Assembly (NCBI RefSeq): GCF_014145675.1
Contig: NZ_JACGZW010000001.1
Span: 806,001-870,000, forward strand
DNA from: Amycolatopsis dendrobii
Lineage (GTDB): Bacteria; Actinomycetota; Actinomycetes; Mycobacteriales; Pseudonocardiaceae
Length of the DNA: 64,000 nt
Direction of reading: 5' to 3'
Part shown: positions 28,244-35,749 of the stretch, one piece after another
How positions within the stretch are numbered: the stretch's first letter is position 1
How the letters are laid out: the number at the start of each line of letters is the position of its first letter
Made by a program: the position numbers and the translations under genes
Notes under the pieces: generated by a model
The model's database searches: none
The model's input: only the letters and a program-made list of their open reading frames with translations
What the model was told of the DNA's origin: nothing

Positions 28244-28360
28244 GTGTGCGCGATGTGGTCGCGAAGCCGTTCGGCCGCCAGCGCCTGCACATCTTCTCGC
28301 CCCGGACTACGGCGACGCGGACGCCGGTCGCTACCCCTGGTCGCGAACCACCCCGGCCGC

Positions 28361-29302
28361 CTAGAGGTCGATGACGACCTTGCCGTGCACGTGCCGCCCC
28401 GCCTGAAGCTCGACCGCGGTCTGGATCTCCTCGACCGGAAAGCTCGCCGCGATCGGCACCCGGAGCTGTCCCGCCGCCACCAGACCGGCGATCTCCTCGA
28501 TGGCTCCGGGCGCTGCGTTGGCGCCGTTCGCCGGAGTGATCCCGTCGATCTGGCCCGCAATGGTGGTGATGCGTCCGTCCGGCACGCCGAGTTCGCGGGC
28601 CGCCTGCGCCGTTTCCGCCCCGTGCAGATCCATCGCGGCGGTGACGCCGGCGGGAGCCAACGCACGGACCCGGTCGACCAGGCCCTCGCCATACGCGACC
28701 GGCTCAGCCCCCAGCGCTTGCAGCGCCTCGGCCGAGGACGCCGACCCCGTCCCGATCACTCGCGCACCGGCAAGGCGTGCGAGCTGGACCGCGAACACGC
28801 CGACCCCGCCTCCGGCGCCGCCGACGAGCACCGTGTCGCCCGGGCCCGGACTGACCACCGCCAGCGCCGCAGCCGCCGTGCAGCCCGCGATCGCAAGCGC
28901 GGCTGCGGTGCGGTCGTCGACACCGTCCGGAGTGCGGTGCGCCTCGCCGCCCACCGCGATGGTCCCGGCGACGTCCACGACGACATAGTCAGCCACCGCA
29001 CGGGACAGCGCGCCGCCGAAGACGCGGTCGCCGACCGCGAACTCGCTTACTCCGTCGCCGATCTGGTCGACGGTCCCGGCGTAGTCGGTCCCGAATCCGC
29101 ACGGCAGGCTGAGCCCGAACCGCGCGGCGGTCTCCGAGTCCGAGGTCATGAACCAGTCCATCGGGTTCAGCCCAGCCGCGGCCACCCGTACGCGAATCTG
29201 CCCCGGACCAGCCTGCGGCACCGGCACTTCGCGGACGCGCAACGACTCCGGACCGCCGAACGCCTCGAATCGCACCGCCCGGCTCGCTTCTTTCCCGCTC
29301 AT
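28361..29302 (-). CDS. NADP-dependent zinc-free alcohol dehydrogenase / quinone oxidoreductase-like protein (MDR family)
   Basis: 313 residues. The GroES-like N-terminal domain shows VRVAAAGLNPMDWF and a GTDYAGTVDQIGDGVSEFAVGDRVFG block; the Rossmann domain shows VLVGGAGGGVGVFAVQLARLAGARVIGTGSASSAEALQALGAEPV. The zinc-ligand cysteines of true alcohol dehydrogenases are missing, which places it with quinone oxidoreductases and enoyl reductases. It is divergent from a TetR regulator with a 24-bp inverted repeat operator between them, so it is probably induced by an electrophilic or aromatic effector. GAGGAG precedes the ATG. Confidence 0.88.
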   Translation of the reverse strand: MSGKEASRAVRFEAFGGPESLRVREVPVPQAGPGQIRVRVAAAGLNPMDWFMTSDSETAARFGLSLPCGFGTDYAGTVDQIGDGVSEFAVGDRVFGGALSRAVADYVVVDVAGTIAVGGEAHRTPDGVDDRTAAALAIAGCTAAAALAVVSPGPGDTVLVGGAGGGVGVFAVQLARLAGARVIGTGSASSAEALQALGAEPVAYGEGLVDRVRALAPAGVTAAMDLHGAETAQAARELGVPDGRITTIAGQIDGITPANGANAAPGAIEEIAGLVAAGQLRVPIAASFPVEEIQTAVELQAGRHVHGKVVIDL

Positions 29303-29320
29303 CTGTCTCCTCGGGGTCAG

Positions 29321-29344
29321 GTAAACGGACTATGCTCCGTTTAC
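29321..29344. promoter_or_regulatory. TetR operator shared by two divergent genes
   Basis: GTAAACGGA-CTATGC-TCCGTTTAC: a perfect 9-bp inverted repeat centred in the 78-bp gap between the oxidoreductase (start 29302) and tetR (start 29381). Size and position fit a TetR dimer site controlling both directions. Confidence 0.8.
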
Positions 29345-29380
29345 ATCCTCGAAGCTAGCACAAGTGGAGCGTGATCCGTT

Positions 29381-29947
29381 TTGGCCGCCGCGAAGACCCC
29401 CCGGGCAGACGCGACCCGCAACCGCCAGCAGTTGCTGGACGTCGCGACCCGCTTGTTCGCAGCGGCCGGGACCGAGCCCTCGATGCGCGCGATCGCCGCC
29501 GAGGCCGGAGTCGGCATCGCCACCCTCTACCGGCACTTCCCCACCCGCGAGTCGCTCGTCGACGCGGTCTACCAAGACCAGGTCTCGCGCCTCACCGCCG
29601 GAGCCAAGGACCTGCTCGCGGAACTCGGCCCGGCCGCGGCGCTGCGCCGCTGGATGGACTTGTTCGGGGACTGGATCGCGACCAAGAACGGAATGCTCGA
29701 GACGCTGCTCGCGATGGTCGAGTCGGGCGAGATCGCCCACGCCCGCACCCGAACCGAACTGCTCGCGGCCATCGACGGCCTCCTCGAAGCAGGCCGCAGC
29801 AGTGGCGAACTCCGCGGCGATGTCCCTGCCGAAGACATCGCGGCAGCGCTCATCGGCATCTTCACCGTGGCCGGTTCCGCCGAACACAAGGCAATGGCGG
29901 CCCGGCTGCTGGACCTTCTGCTGGACGGACTCCGCGTTTCCGCCTAG
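29381..29947 (+). CDS. TetR family transcriptional regulator
   Basis: 188 residues. The N-terminal helix-turn-helix reads RNRQQLLDVATRLFAAAGTEPSMRAIAAEAGVGIATLYRHFPTRESLVDAVY, a textbook TetR domain. The remaining helices form a ligand and dimerisation domain (TetR_C-like). The only in-frame start before this domain is a TTG at 29381, with GGAG about 11 nt upstream. It overlaps the operator side of the divergent oxidoreductase promoter and probably represses both genes. Its stop shares a CTAG tetranucleotide with the stop of the convergent clc gene. Confidence 0.88.
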   Translation: MAAAKTPRADATRNRQQLLDVATRLFAAAGTEPSMRAIAAEAGVGIATLYRHFPTRESLVDAVYQDQVSRLTAGAKDLLAELGPAAALRRWMDLFGDWIATKNGMLETLLAMVESGEIAHARTRTELLAAIDGLLEAGRSSGELRGDVPAEDIAAALIGIFTVAGSAEHKAMAARLLDLLLDGLRVSA

Positions 29948-31740
29948 GGCAGCCCCGCCGAGGTCCGGCCGGTCGCGCTCACCGCCGCCGGCTCCAGCGC
30001 GCTCAGCACCGACTGGTGCGTGATCCACCCGGTCAGCTCATCGCCGCCGGTCAGCACCGGAAGACCGGTTCCCGGAGCTTGGGCGAGTGCGTCCAGCGCG
30101 TCGGCGAGCGTGGAATCGCTCGTCACCAGCGGCGGCAACTCGGCGAGGTCTCCCACCTGGCCCGACTGGTCCTCGGCGACCGCCTCGGCGACCGCGCGGG
30201 CGGTGGCGCAGCCCTGGTAGCGGCCCTCCTCGTCGATCACCGGGAGGATTCCGTGGCCGGACAATGCGAGTGCGTGCGCGGCCAGTTCCAGCGGCAGGTC
30301 CGCGCTCAGCGGCTCCGGCAGCGGTTCGGTGACCGCGGCGACCTTCGTGCCCGCCAGCCGTTGCGCGGAGGGGTGTTTGTCCAGGTCGATGCCGCGGCGG
30401 CGCAGTTTCAGCGTGTAGATCGTGTCCCGGCTCAGCGCGCGGCTCACGGCGGTCGCGATCACGATGGCGGTCAGCATCGGCAGGATCACCGAATACTGGC
30501 CGGTCAGCTCGAACAGCACGATCACCGCCGTGATCGGGGCCCGCGCCGAACCCGCGAACGCCGCACCCATCCCGATCAGCCCGTACACCCCCGGCGACGC
30601 CGTCACCGACGGAAACCACGTATGCACAGCGATCCCGAACGCGGTGCCGGCCATCGCGCCGATGAACAGCGACGGCGCGAACACCCCGCCCGAGCCGCCG
30701 ATCCCGATCGTCAGACTGGTCGCCACGATCTTCCCCAGCATCAGAACCAGCAGGAACCCGAGGACGTACTTGCCCTCGACCGCGTTCTGCAGCACCGGAT
30801 AGCCCACCCCGTACATCTGCGGCAGCAGAAGCAGCAACCCGCCGAGGAACACCCCGCCCACCGCCGGGCGCAGCCACTCCGGGCCCCGCCACAGCCGGTC
30901 GCACAGATCCTCGATCCAGTACAACACCCTGGTGAACAGCACTCCGCACGCACCGACCACCAAGCCGAGCGCCACGAACAGCAGATACTCCACCGGATTC
31001 CGCAGCGTGAACGGCGGCAGATCCAAAAACGGCGCGTTCCCCAGCACCGCACGCCCGACGACGCTCGCCGTCACGCTCGCGAGCACCACCGCACCGAACG
31101 ACTCCGCCGCGAAATCGCGGAGAATCAGTTCCATCGCGAAGAACGGACCGGCCAGCGGCGCGTTGAACGTCGCCGCGATCCCGCCCGCCGCACCGCACGC
31201 CACCAGCACCCGCAGCCGCGACTCCGGCAGCCGCGCCGCCCGTCCCAGCGCCGAGCCCAGCGCGGACCCGATCTGCACGATCGGGCCTTCCCGGCCCACC
31301 GAACCGCCGGACCCGATCGTCAACGCCGACGCCAGCGCCTTCACCACGCTCACCTGCACCGGAATCCGCCCGCCCCGCTCGGCCACGGCGTACATCACCT
31401 CCGGCACCCCGTGCCCGCGCGCCTCCGGGGCGAACCGGTAGACCAGCGGCCCGTAAACCAAGCCCGCGATCACCGGGGCCAGCAGCAGGAACCAGGGGCC
31501 CAGCGCCGGGAACCACGAATGCGCCGCACGCCCGGCGTCCGAATAGTCCGCATGCCCGGAGAACACGTGCGTGAACGTGGTGATCAACCACCGGAACACC
31601 ACCGCGCCCAAACCCGCGCCCGCCCCGATCAGCACCGCCAGCCCGACCAGCCCGGCCCGGCTCTCCCGCACCCACCGGCCCACCGGCTGGCGCACCGGCA
31701 CGACCAGCCCGCGTTTCCCCGCACTCTCACCCGACGACAT
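29944..31740 (-). CDS. CLC-type chloride channel/antiporter with C-terminal CBS pair
   Basis: 598 residues: a CLC membrane domain of about 430 residues and a cytoplasmic regulatory tail. CLC selectivity motifs are present in order: GHGVPEVMYAV (in place of GSGIP), GSGGSVGREGPIVQIG including the gating glutamate of transporters, GIGGSGGVFAPSLFIGA, and a late Y region near DTIYTLKLRRRG. The tail holds two CBS-like modules (LPLELAAHALALSGHGILPVIDEEGRYQG and TLADALDALAQAPGTGLPVLTGGDELTG), which bind adenine nucleotides in relatives. The gating glutamate suggests Cl-/H+ exchange. No ribosome site precedes the ATG at 31738-31740, so the mRNA may be leaderless. Confidence 0.9.
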   Translation of the reverse strand: MSSGESAGKRGLVVPVRQPVGRWVRESRAGLVGLAVLIGAGAGLGAVVFRWLITTFTHVFSGHADYSDAGRAAHSWFPALGPWFLLLAPVIAGLVYGPLVYRFAPEARGHGVPEVMYAVAERGGRIPVQVSVVKALASALTIGSGGSVGREGPIVQIGSALGSALGRAARLPESRLRVLVACGAAGGIAATFNAPLAGPFFAMELILRDFAAESFGAVVLASVTASVVGRAVLGNAPFLDLPPFTLRNPVEYLLFVALGLVVGACGVLFTRVLYWIEDLCDRLWRGPEWLRPAVGGVFLGGLLLLLPQMYGVGYPVLQNAVEGKYVLGFLLVLMLGKIVATSLTIGIGGSGGVFAPSLFIGAMAGTAFGIAVHTWFPSVTASPGVYGLIGMGAAFAGSARAPITAVIVLFELTGQYSVILPMLTAIVIATAVSRALSRDTIYTLKLRRRGIDLDKHPSAQRLAGTKVAAVTEPLPEPLSADLPLELAAHALALSGHGILPVIDEEGRYQGCATARAVAEAVAEDQSGQVGDLAELPPLVTSDSTLADALDALAQAPGTGLPVLTGGDELTGWITHQSVLSALEPAAVSATGRTSAGLP

Positions 31741-32117
31741 TGATGCAGTATGCAACAATTGCGCACGGACATGGTTGCGGGATCGCTCACACCGGACCGG
31801 GCGGCAAGGACATTTTTCGGCAGCGGTGCGCGGCTCCCTGTCCGCAGAAGTCCGCGAGGGCGCCTGATCCCTGCGCCCGGAACTTAAGCCGCGGCGTTTC
31901 CGCTCGACTACCGTCCACAACGGCCCCAAATGGTCGGCGAAATGCCCGATCCGCCCGTATATCCGGCTTAGTAGAGACGTGAGGGGAATCCTTGCGTACT
32001 CAGAGTTCCTCAGGGTTCCCTTCACATACTTCGCCGAGCCACCGCGGTCCCGACAGGCCCTGCGAGCTGGACAGCCACGCCTCACAGCGAACAGCGCTCG
32101 CGCCCGCGGACGGCGGA
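31741..32117. other. 377-bp intergenic region between clc and the ArsB/NhaD-type gene
   Basis: Apart from the palindromic repeat at 31979-32025 I see nothing here. It should also hold the clc promoter. Open frames in the stretch lack codon bias and starts with ribosome sites. Confidence 0.5.
31979..32025. repeat. Diverged palindrome with CAG loop, terminator-like dispersed repeat (copy 2)
   Basis: Arms of 22 nt, 31979-32000 (starts GTGAGGGGAATCC) and 32004-32025, flank a CAG loop. 16 Watson-Crick and 3 G-T pairs of 22 remain. It shares the GTGAGGGGA start and CAG loop with the perfect copy at 5592-5650. It lies 93 nt past the stop of the minus-strand permease gene at 32118. Confidence 0.7.
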
Positions 32118-33407
32118 TCAGAAGACGAAGTAGCGCAACCACAGGTACGGCGCGGCGACGAGCACGGTGATCACCGTGACGACCGCGCCCTTCTTCGTGA
32201 ACTCCCAGAACGAGATCGGCGCGCCCGTCCGGGCGGCGAGACCCAGCACGACCACGTTCGCACTGGCCCCGACCGCGGTCATGTTGCCGCCGAAGTCCGC
32301 GCCCAGCGCCAGGGACCACCACAGCGCCTCGGAATGCGCGGGGTCCGGGATGTCGTGGGTGAGCGCGAGCACGAGCGGGCTCATCGTTGCCACGTAAGGG
32401 ATGTTGTCGATGACGCCGGACAGCAGCGCGGACACCCCGAGGATCAGGAACACCGCCAGCAGCGCGTTCCCGCCGGTGGCGCCAGCGGTGAGCTTCGCGA
32501 GCCAGTCGATCACACCGGTCTTGACCAGCGCCCCGATCATGATGAACAGGCCGGCGAAGAACAGCAGGGTTTCCCATTCGACGCCGTCCAGGTACTGCTT
32601 CGGCGGCGTGCCCGACAGCAGCACGAGCAGGCCCGCGCCGAGCAGCGCGACCACCGACGGGTCCAGGTGCACCACCGAATGCAGCACGAACCCCGCGAAC
32701 ACCAGCAGCAGCACGGCGCCGGACTTGATCAGCAGCTTCGGCTGCCGGATCGCTTCGCGTTCGTTCAGCGCCATGACGTCGGCGACCCGCTGCGGGTCGA
32801 CGGTGAACGAACCGCGGAACAGCCACGGCAGCACCAGCCCCAGCACGACGAGTTCGAGCGCGACGATCGGCGCGAGGTTGAGCAGGAAGTCGTTGAACGC
32901 CAGGCCCGCGCGGCTGCCGATGATGATGTTCGGCGGGTCGCCGATCAGGGTCGCGGTGCCGCCGATGTTGGAAGCCAGCACCTCGGCGATCAGGAAGGGC
33001 ACCGGGCTGATGTCGAGCCGGTCGCACACCAGCAGCGTCACCGGCGCGATCAGCAGCACCGTGGTCACGTTGTCCAGGAACGCCGAGGCGACCGCGGTGA
33101 TCAGCACCAGCAGCAGCATGATCCGCAGCGGCGACCCCTTGGCGCGCTTGGCCGCCCAGATCGCGACGAACTCGAACACTCCGGTGCGGCGCAGGATCCC
33201 GACAATGATCATCATGCCGAGCAGCAGGAACAGCACGTTCCAGTCGACGCCGGTGTCCTCGGAGAAGAACGCGTCGGCCGACCCGCTGACCCCGGTCGCG
33301 AGCACCACGCCCGCCCCGGCCAGCGCGGCCGTCATTTTCGGGATCTTCTCGGTCGCGATGAAAACGTAGGCCACCACGAACACGACGACCGCGATGACCG
33401 TGCTCAT
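32118..33407 (-). CDS. ArsB/NhaD-type ion transporter family permease
   Basis: 429 residues with about 11-12 membrane segments in two inverted halves, each with a discontinuous helix: [18 protein letters not shown] ... [18 protein letters not shown], and [20 protein letters not shown] ... [21 protein letters not shown]. The paired LDN and IDN motifs plus [11 protein letters not shown] are signatures of the ion transporter superfamily that includes ArsB, NhaD and citrate carriers. No arsenic genes are nearby, so Na+/H+ exchange or anion transport is more likely than arsenite export. A CBS-domain gene ends 17 nt upstream and is probably co-transcribed. Confidence 0.85.
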   Translation of the reverse strand: MSTVIAVVVFVVAYVFIATEKIPKMTAALAGAGVVLATGVSGSADAFFSEDTGVDWNVLFLLLGMMIIVGILRRTGVFEFVAIWAAKRAKGSPLRIMLLLVLITAVASAFLDNVTTVLLIAPVTLLVCDRLDISPVPFLIAEVLASNIGGTATLIGDPPNIIIGSRAGLAFNDFLLNLAPIVALELVVLGLVLPWLFRGSFTVDPQRVADVMALNEREAIRQPKLLIKSGAVLLLVFAGFVLHSVVHLDPSVVALLGAGLLVLLSGTPPKQYLDGVEWETLLFFAGLFIMIGALVKTGVIDWLAKLTAGATGGNALLAVFLILGVSALLSGVIDNIPYVATMSPLVLALTHDIPDPAHSEALWWSLALGADFGGNMTAVGASANVVVLGLAARTGAPISFWEFTKKGAVVTVITVLVAAPYLWLRYFVF

Positions 33408-33423
33408 CGGCGGACCGCCGGGA

Positions 33424-33870
33424 TCAGCGAGGCGTCAACGCGTGCTCCAGCAGCCGCGACGCGGACACCACGCCCAGCAGCGTCCGGTCCCGCATGACCG
33501 CCACGAGCGGACACCGCAGCCGGGCCATCGTCGCGGCGACCTCCACGATCGTGTCGTCCGCGTCCACCCTCGGCAGCTCGCGCGGTTCGCCGGGCAGCAG
33601 CTCGCGCACGGTCCGCCCGCCGAGTTTGTCCGCGACCCGGTCCGCCATCGACTCGCTGAGCACCCCGGCCAGCGACGGATCGTCGCGCACATAAGGCGGA
33701 ACCAGGAACTGCACGACGTCGGAGGCGGGCAGCACCGTGTGCGGACACCCGGACGCTTCCGTCACCACCAGCCCGGGCAACCGGTGCTCGGCGAGCAGGC
33801 GCGCGGCCGCCAGCGCGTCCGAATCGAGGTCGACGACCGGGAACTCCTCGGCCAGCTCCGCTGCGCGCAT
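33424..33870 (-). CDS. CBS domain pair protein
   Basis: 148 residues made of two CBS repeats: [32 protein letters not shown] and [47 protein letters not shown]. Such modules bind AMP, ATP or c-di-AMP. Being next to an ion permease and downstream of a cation/proton antiporter on the same strand, it may be a detached regulatory subunit for one of them. ATG at 33868-33870. Confidence 0.85.
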   Translation of the reverse strand: MRAAELAEEFPVVDLDSDALAAARLLAEHRLPGLVVTEASGCPHTVLPASDVVQFLVPPYVRDDPSLAGVLSESMADRVADKLGGRTVRELLPGEPRELPRVDADDTIVEVAATMARLRCPLVAVMRDRTLLGVVSASRLLEHALTPR

Positions 33871-33909
33871 GCCCCCAGGCTACGACGAGCCGGGCGGCTC
33901 CGCCGGAAC

Positions 33910-35136
33910 TCATGATTTCTTTCCTTTCTCTTTGCGGTCGCCGCCCGCGCTCGCCGGACGGCCGGTAGGCAGCTTGTCCGGCGGCTCGATCCGCAGCAGT
34001 CTCGCGATCGGCACGTCGGTGGAGGAATGCAGCACGATCGAGAGCGCGATCGTCACCGCGACCAGATCGAACACCAGCTCGCTGTCGGCGATCCCGGACT
34101 GCAGCGCCAGCAGCCCGTACACCACCGACGCGAACCCTTTCGGCCCGAACCACGCGGCGGTCGCGCGTTCGCGTCCCGACATCGGAGTCCGCAGCAGCGA
34201 CAGCGCCAGCGCCGCGGGCCGCACCAGAACGATGGCCAGCACCGCGAGCACCCACGCGCCGACGCTCAAGTGCGAGAGCCGGTCCGGCGTGATCAGCGCG
34301 CCGAACACCAGCAGCGCGGCGAACTTCGTGATCTCCGAAAGCAGGTCCCCCAGCGGCTCGAAGTGCTCGGCCGCTGTCTTGTCCACAGTGGCCAGTGTGG
34401 AGCCGGCCGCGAACGCCGCCAGATAAGGATTCGCGTCGGTCAGGTGGCACGCCGCGTAAAGCAGCACCGCGACCGCCAGCGGACCGAGCGCCTGCAGCCG
34501 CGGCTCGGCGGTCAGCACCCGCAGCCGCCACGCGAGAGCGACCAGCGCGGGAATCGCTATCCCCAGCACCAATCCCAGCACCAGCTCGAACACGACCGTG
34601 CCCAGATCCGACGACGTGTGCGTCGCGGTCGCCAGGAAGATCAGCACGAACGGCAGCGCGAGCCCGTCGTTCAGCCCGGACTCCACGTTCAGCAGCCGCC
34701 GCAGCCGCAACGGCACGTCGTCGCGGCCCACGATCGCCGCCGCGAACACCGGGTCGGTCGGCGAGAGGATCGCGCCCAGCAGCAACGACGTCGGCCAGTC
34801 CAGTCCGACCAGGAAATGCGCGGGCACCGCGATGCCCACCATCGTCAACGGCATCCCCAGCCCGAGCGCCCGCCCGGACAGCCGCCAGTTCTCCCGCAGC
34901 GCGGGCACGCTCGCCCGCTGGCCGTCGGTGAACAGCACCGTGAACAACGCGATGTCGGCGAGCGACGTGACCAGCGGATCCCGGGGCGCGATGTGGATCA
35001 GGCCGAACCCGCCGTCGCCCAGCAGAGCGCCCGCGAGCAGGAACAGCAACGCCGTCGACAGCACCGTCCGCGCGGCCACGCCGGACAGCGACACGCTGAC
35101 CAGCAGCACCACGCCGAACGCCAGCACCAGCGCCAT
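33910..35136 (-). CDS. Cation:proton antiporter, CPA1 (NhaP-like)
   Basis: 408 residues and about 12 membrane segments. The antiporter core motif is LLGAILSPTDPVFAAAIVGRDDVP followed by LLNVESGLNDGLALPFVLIFL, where the Asp in SGLNDG is the expected ion-binding residue. A late GPKGFASVVYGLLAL segment is also typical of NhaP. The C-terminus is short and very basic, with no RCK domain. ATG at 35134-35136 has GGGGAG upstream. It sits among other ion transport genes and heads the group transcribed leftward. Confidence 0.88.
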   Translation of the reverse strand: MALVLAFGVVLLVSVSLSGVAARTVLSTALLFLLAGALLGDGGFGLIHIAPRDPLVTSLADIALFTVLFTDGQRASVPALRENWRLSGRALGLGMPLTMVGIAVPAHFLVGLDWPTSLLLGAILSPTDPVFAAAIVGRDDVPLRLRRLLNVESGLNDGLALPFVLIFLATATHTSSDLGTVVFELVLGLVLGIAIPALVALAWRLRVLTAEPRLQALGPLAVAVLLYAACHLTDANPYLAAFAAGSTLATVDKTAAEHFEPLGDLLSEITKFAALLVFGALITPDRLSHLSVGAWVLAVLAIVLVRPAALALSLLRTPMSGRERATAAWFGPKGFASVVYGLLALQSGIADSELVFDLVAVTIALSIVLHSSTDVPIARLLRIEPPDKLPTGRPASAGGDRKEKGKKS

Positions 35137-35295
35137 CGGACTCCCCGGGGGTCGGCTCGACCGCCCGTCGCCCGGCTGGGCACGGGCAGGCCGACCAGAC
35201 TTCCCGGCACTCCACGCGTAAAGATGCCGCAAAGACCCGCCCCGGGCAAACCGAGGTCCCCTCGCGCGCGTCCGCCGACGACGGGACACGCGGAG

Positions 35296-35604
35296 CTACC
35301 GATCGCGGAGATAGTCCTCGTACACCCGGACCCAGACGTCCCAATCGGACAAAACGGCCGCGACCGCCAGGCCGCTCGCGGTAAGCCGCAACTCCGTGTC
35401 CGCACGGAGACCGGTGTCCCAGCTGCCCGCGTCGGCCCGGACGAGCGCGCCCTCCGCCGCCAGCGCGCGGACCGACCGCTCCAGCGTCCGGCGCGGCACC
35501 GTGCGGCGCAGGCGGGACAGGCACGCCGGACCGGTGAGAAGCGCGTCGATCACCTCCGCCGCGCCAGTGCGGCGAAGGATCCGCACGACGCGGTCGTCGA
35601 CCAT
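35296..35604 (-). CDS. Small winged-helix DNA-binding protein
   Basis: 102 residues. The pattern VVRILRRTGAAEVIDALLTGPACLSRLRRTVPRRTLERSVRALAAEGALVR fits a winged helix-turn-helix (ArsR/HxlR-like), followed by a beta wing TELRLTASGLAVAAVL and an end helix. No metal- or ligand-binding motif stands out. It lies between the CPA1 antiporter and the divergent KimA-like gene, and could regulate either. Confidence 0.7.
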   Translation of the reverse strand: MVDDRVVRILRRTGAAEVIDALLTGPACLSRLRRTVPRRTLERSVRALAAEGALVRADAGSWDTGLRADTELRLTASGLAVAAVLSDWDVWVRVYEDYLRDR

Positions 35605-35718
35605 GGCGCGGGAGAGTAAGCACCCGCCGAACCCGCCGGTCCGACTTTGACGGATTTCTGACGCGCGTTAACGGAATCTCTACGGCCAGGCCGGGATCCT
35701 GACGAGATCCATACGCTG

Positions 35719-35746
35719 CCGCACCGGTCCCCGAGGGACGCTGCGG
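35719..35746 (+). promoter_or_regulatory. Leader hairpin that covers the ribosome site of the KimA-like gene
   Basis: Lower stem CCGCA/TGCGG (35719-35723 with 35742-35746) and upper stem GTCCC/GGGAC (35727-35731 with 35735-35739) with loop CGA. The only plausible ribosome site (GAGGGA) is inside the upper stem, 3-4 nt before the GTG at 35750. It could act as a translational switch; it does not match the c-di-AMP ydaO riboswitch consensus as far as I can see. Confidence 0.4.
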
Positions 35747-35749
35747 TAC

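Noticed and set aside
28177..28360. Possible remnant of a regulator C-terminus on the minus strand (about 28190-28290)
   Set aside because: A short stretch looks protein-like, but there is no start, ribosome site or recognisable domain, and part of it is the hairpin after gcoB.
32118..33407. Arsenite efflux pump
   Set aside because: The fold is the shared ion-transporter type, but no arsR, arsC or arsenic-binding context is present; NhaD-type or anion exchange is equally likely, so the name was kept general.
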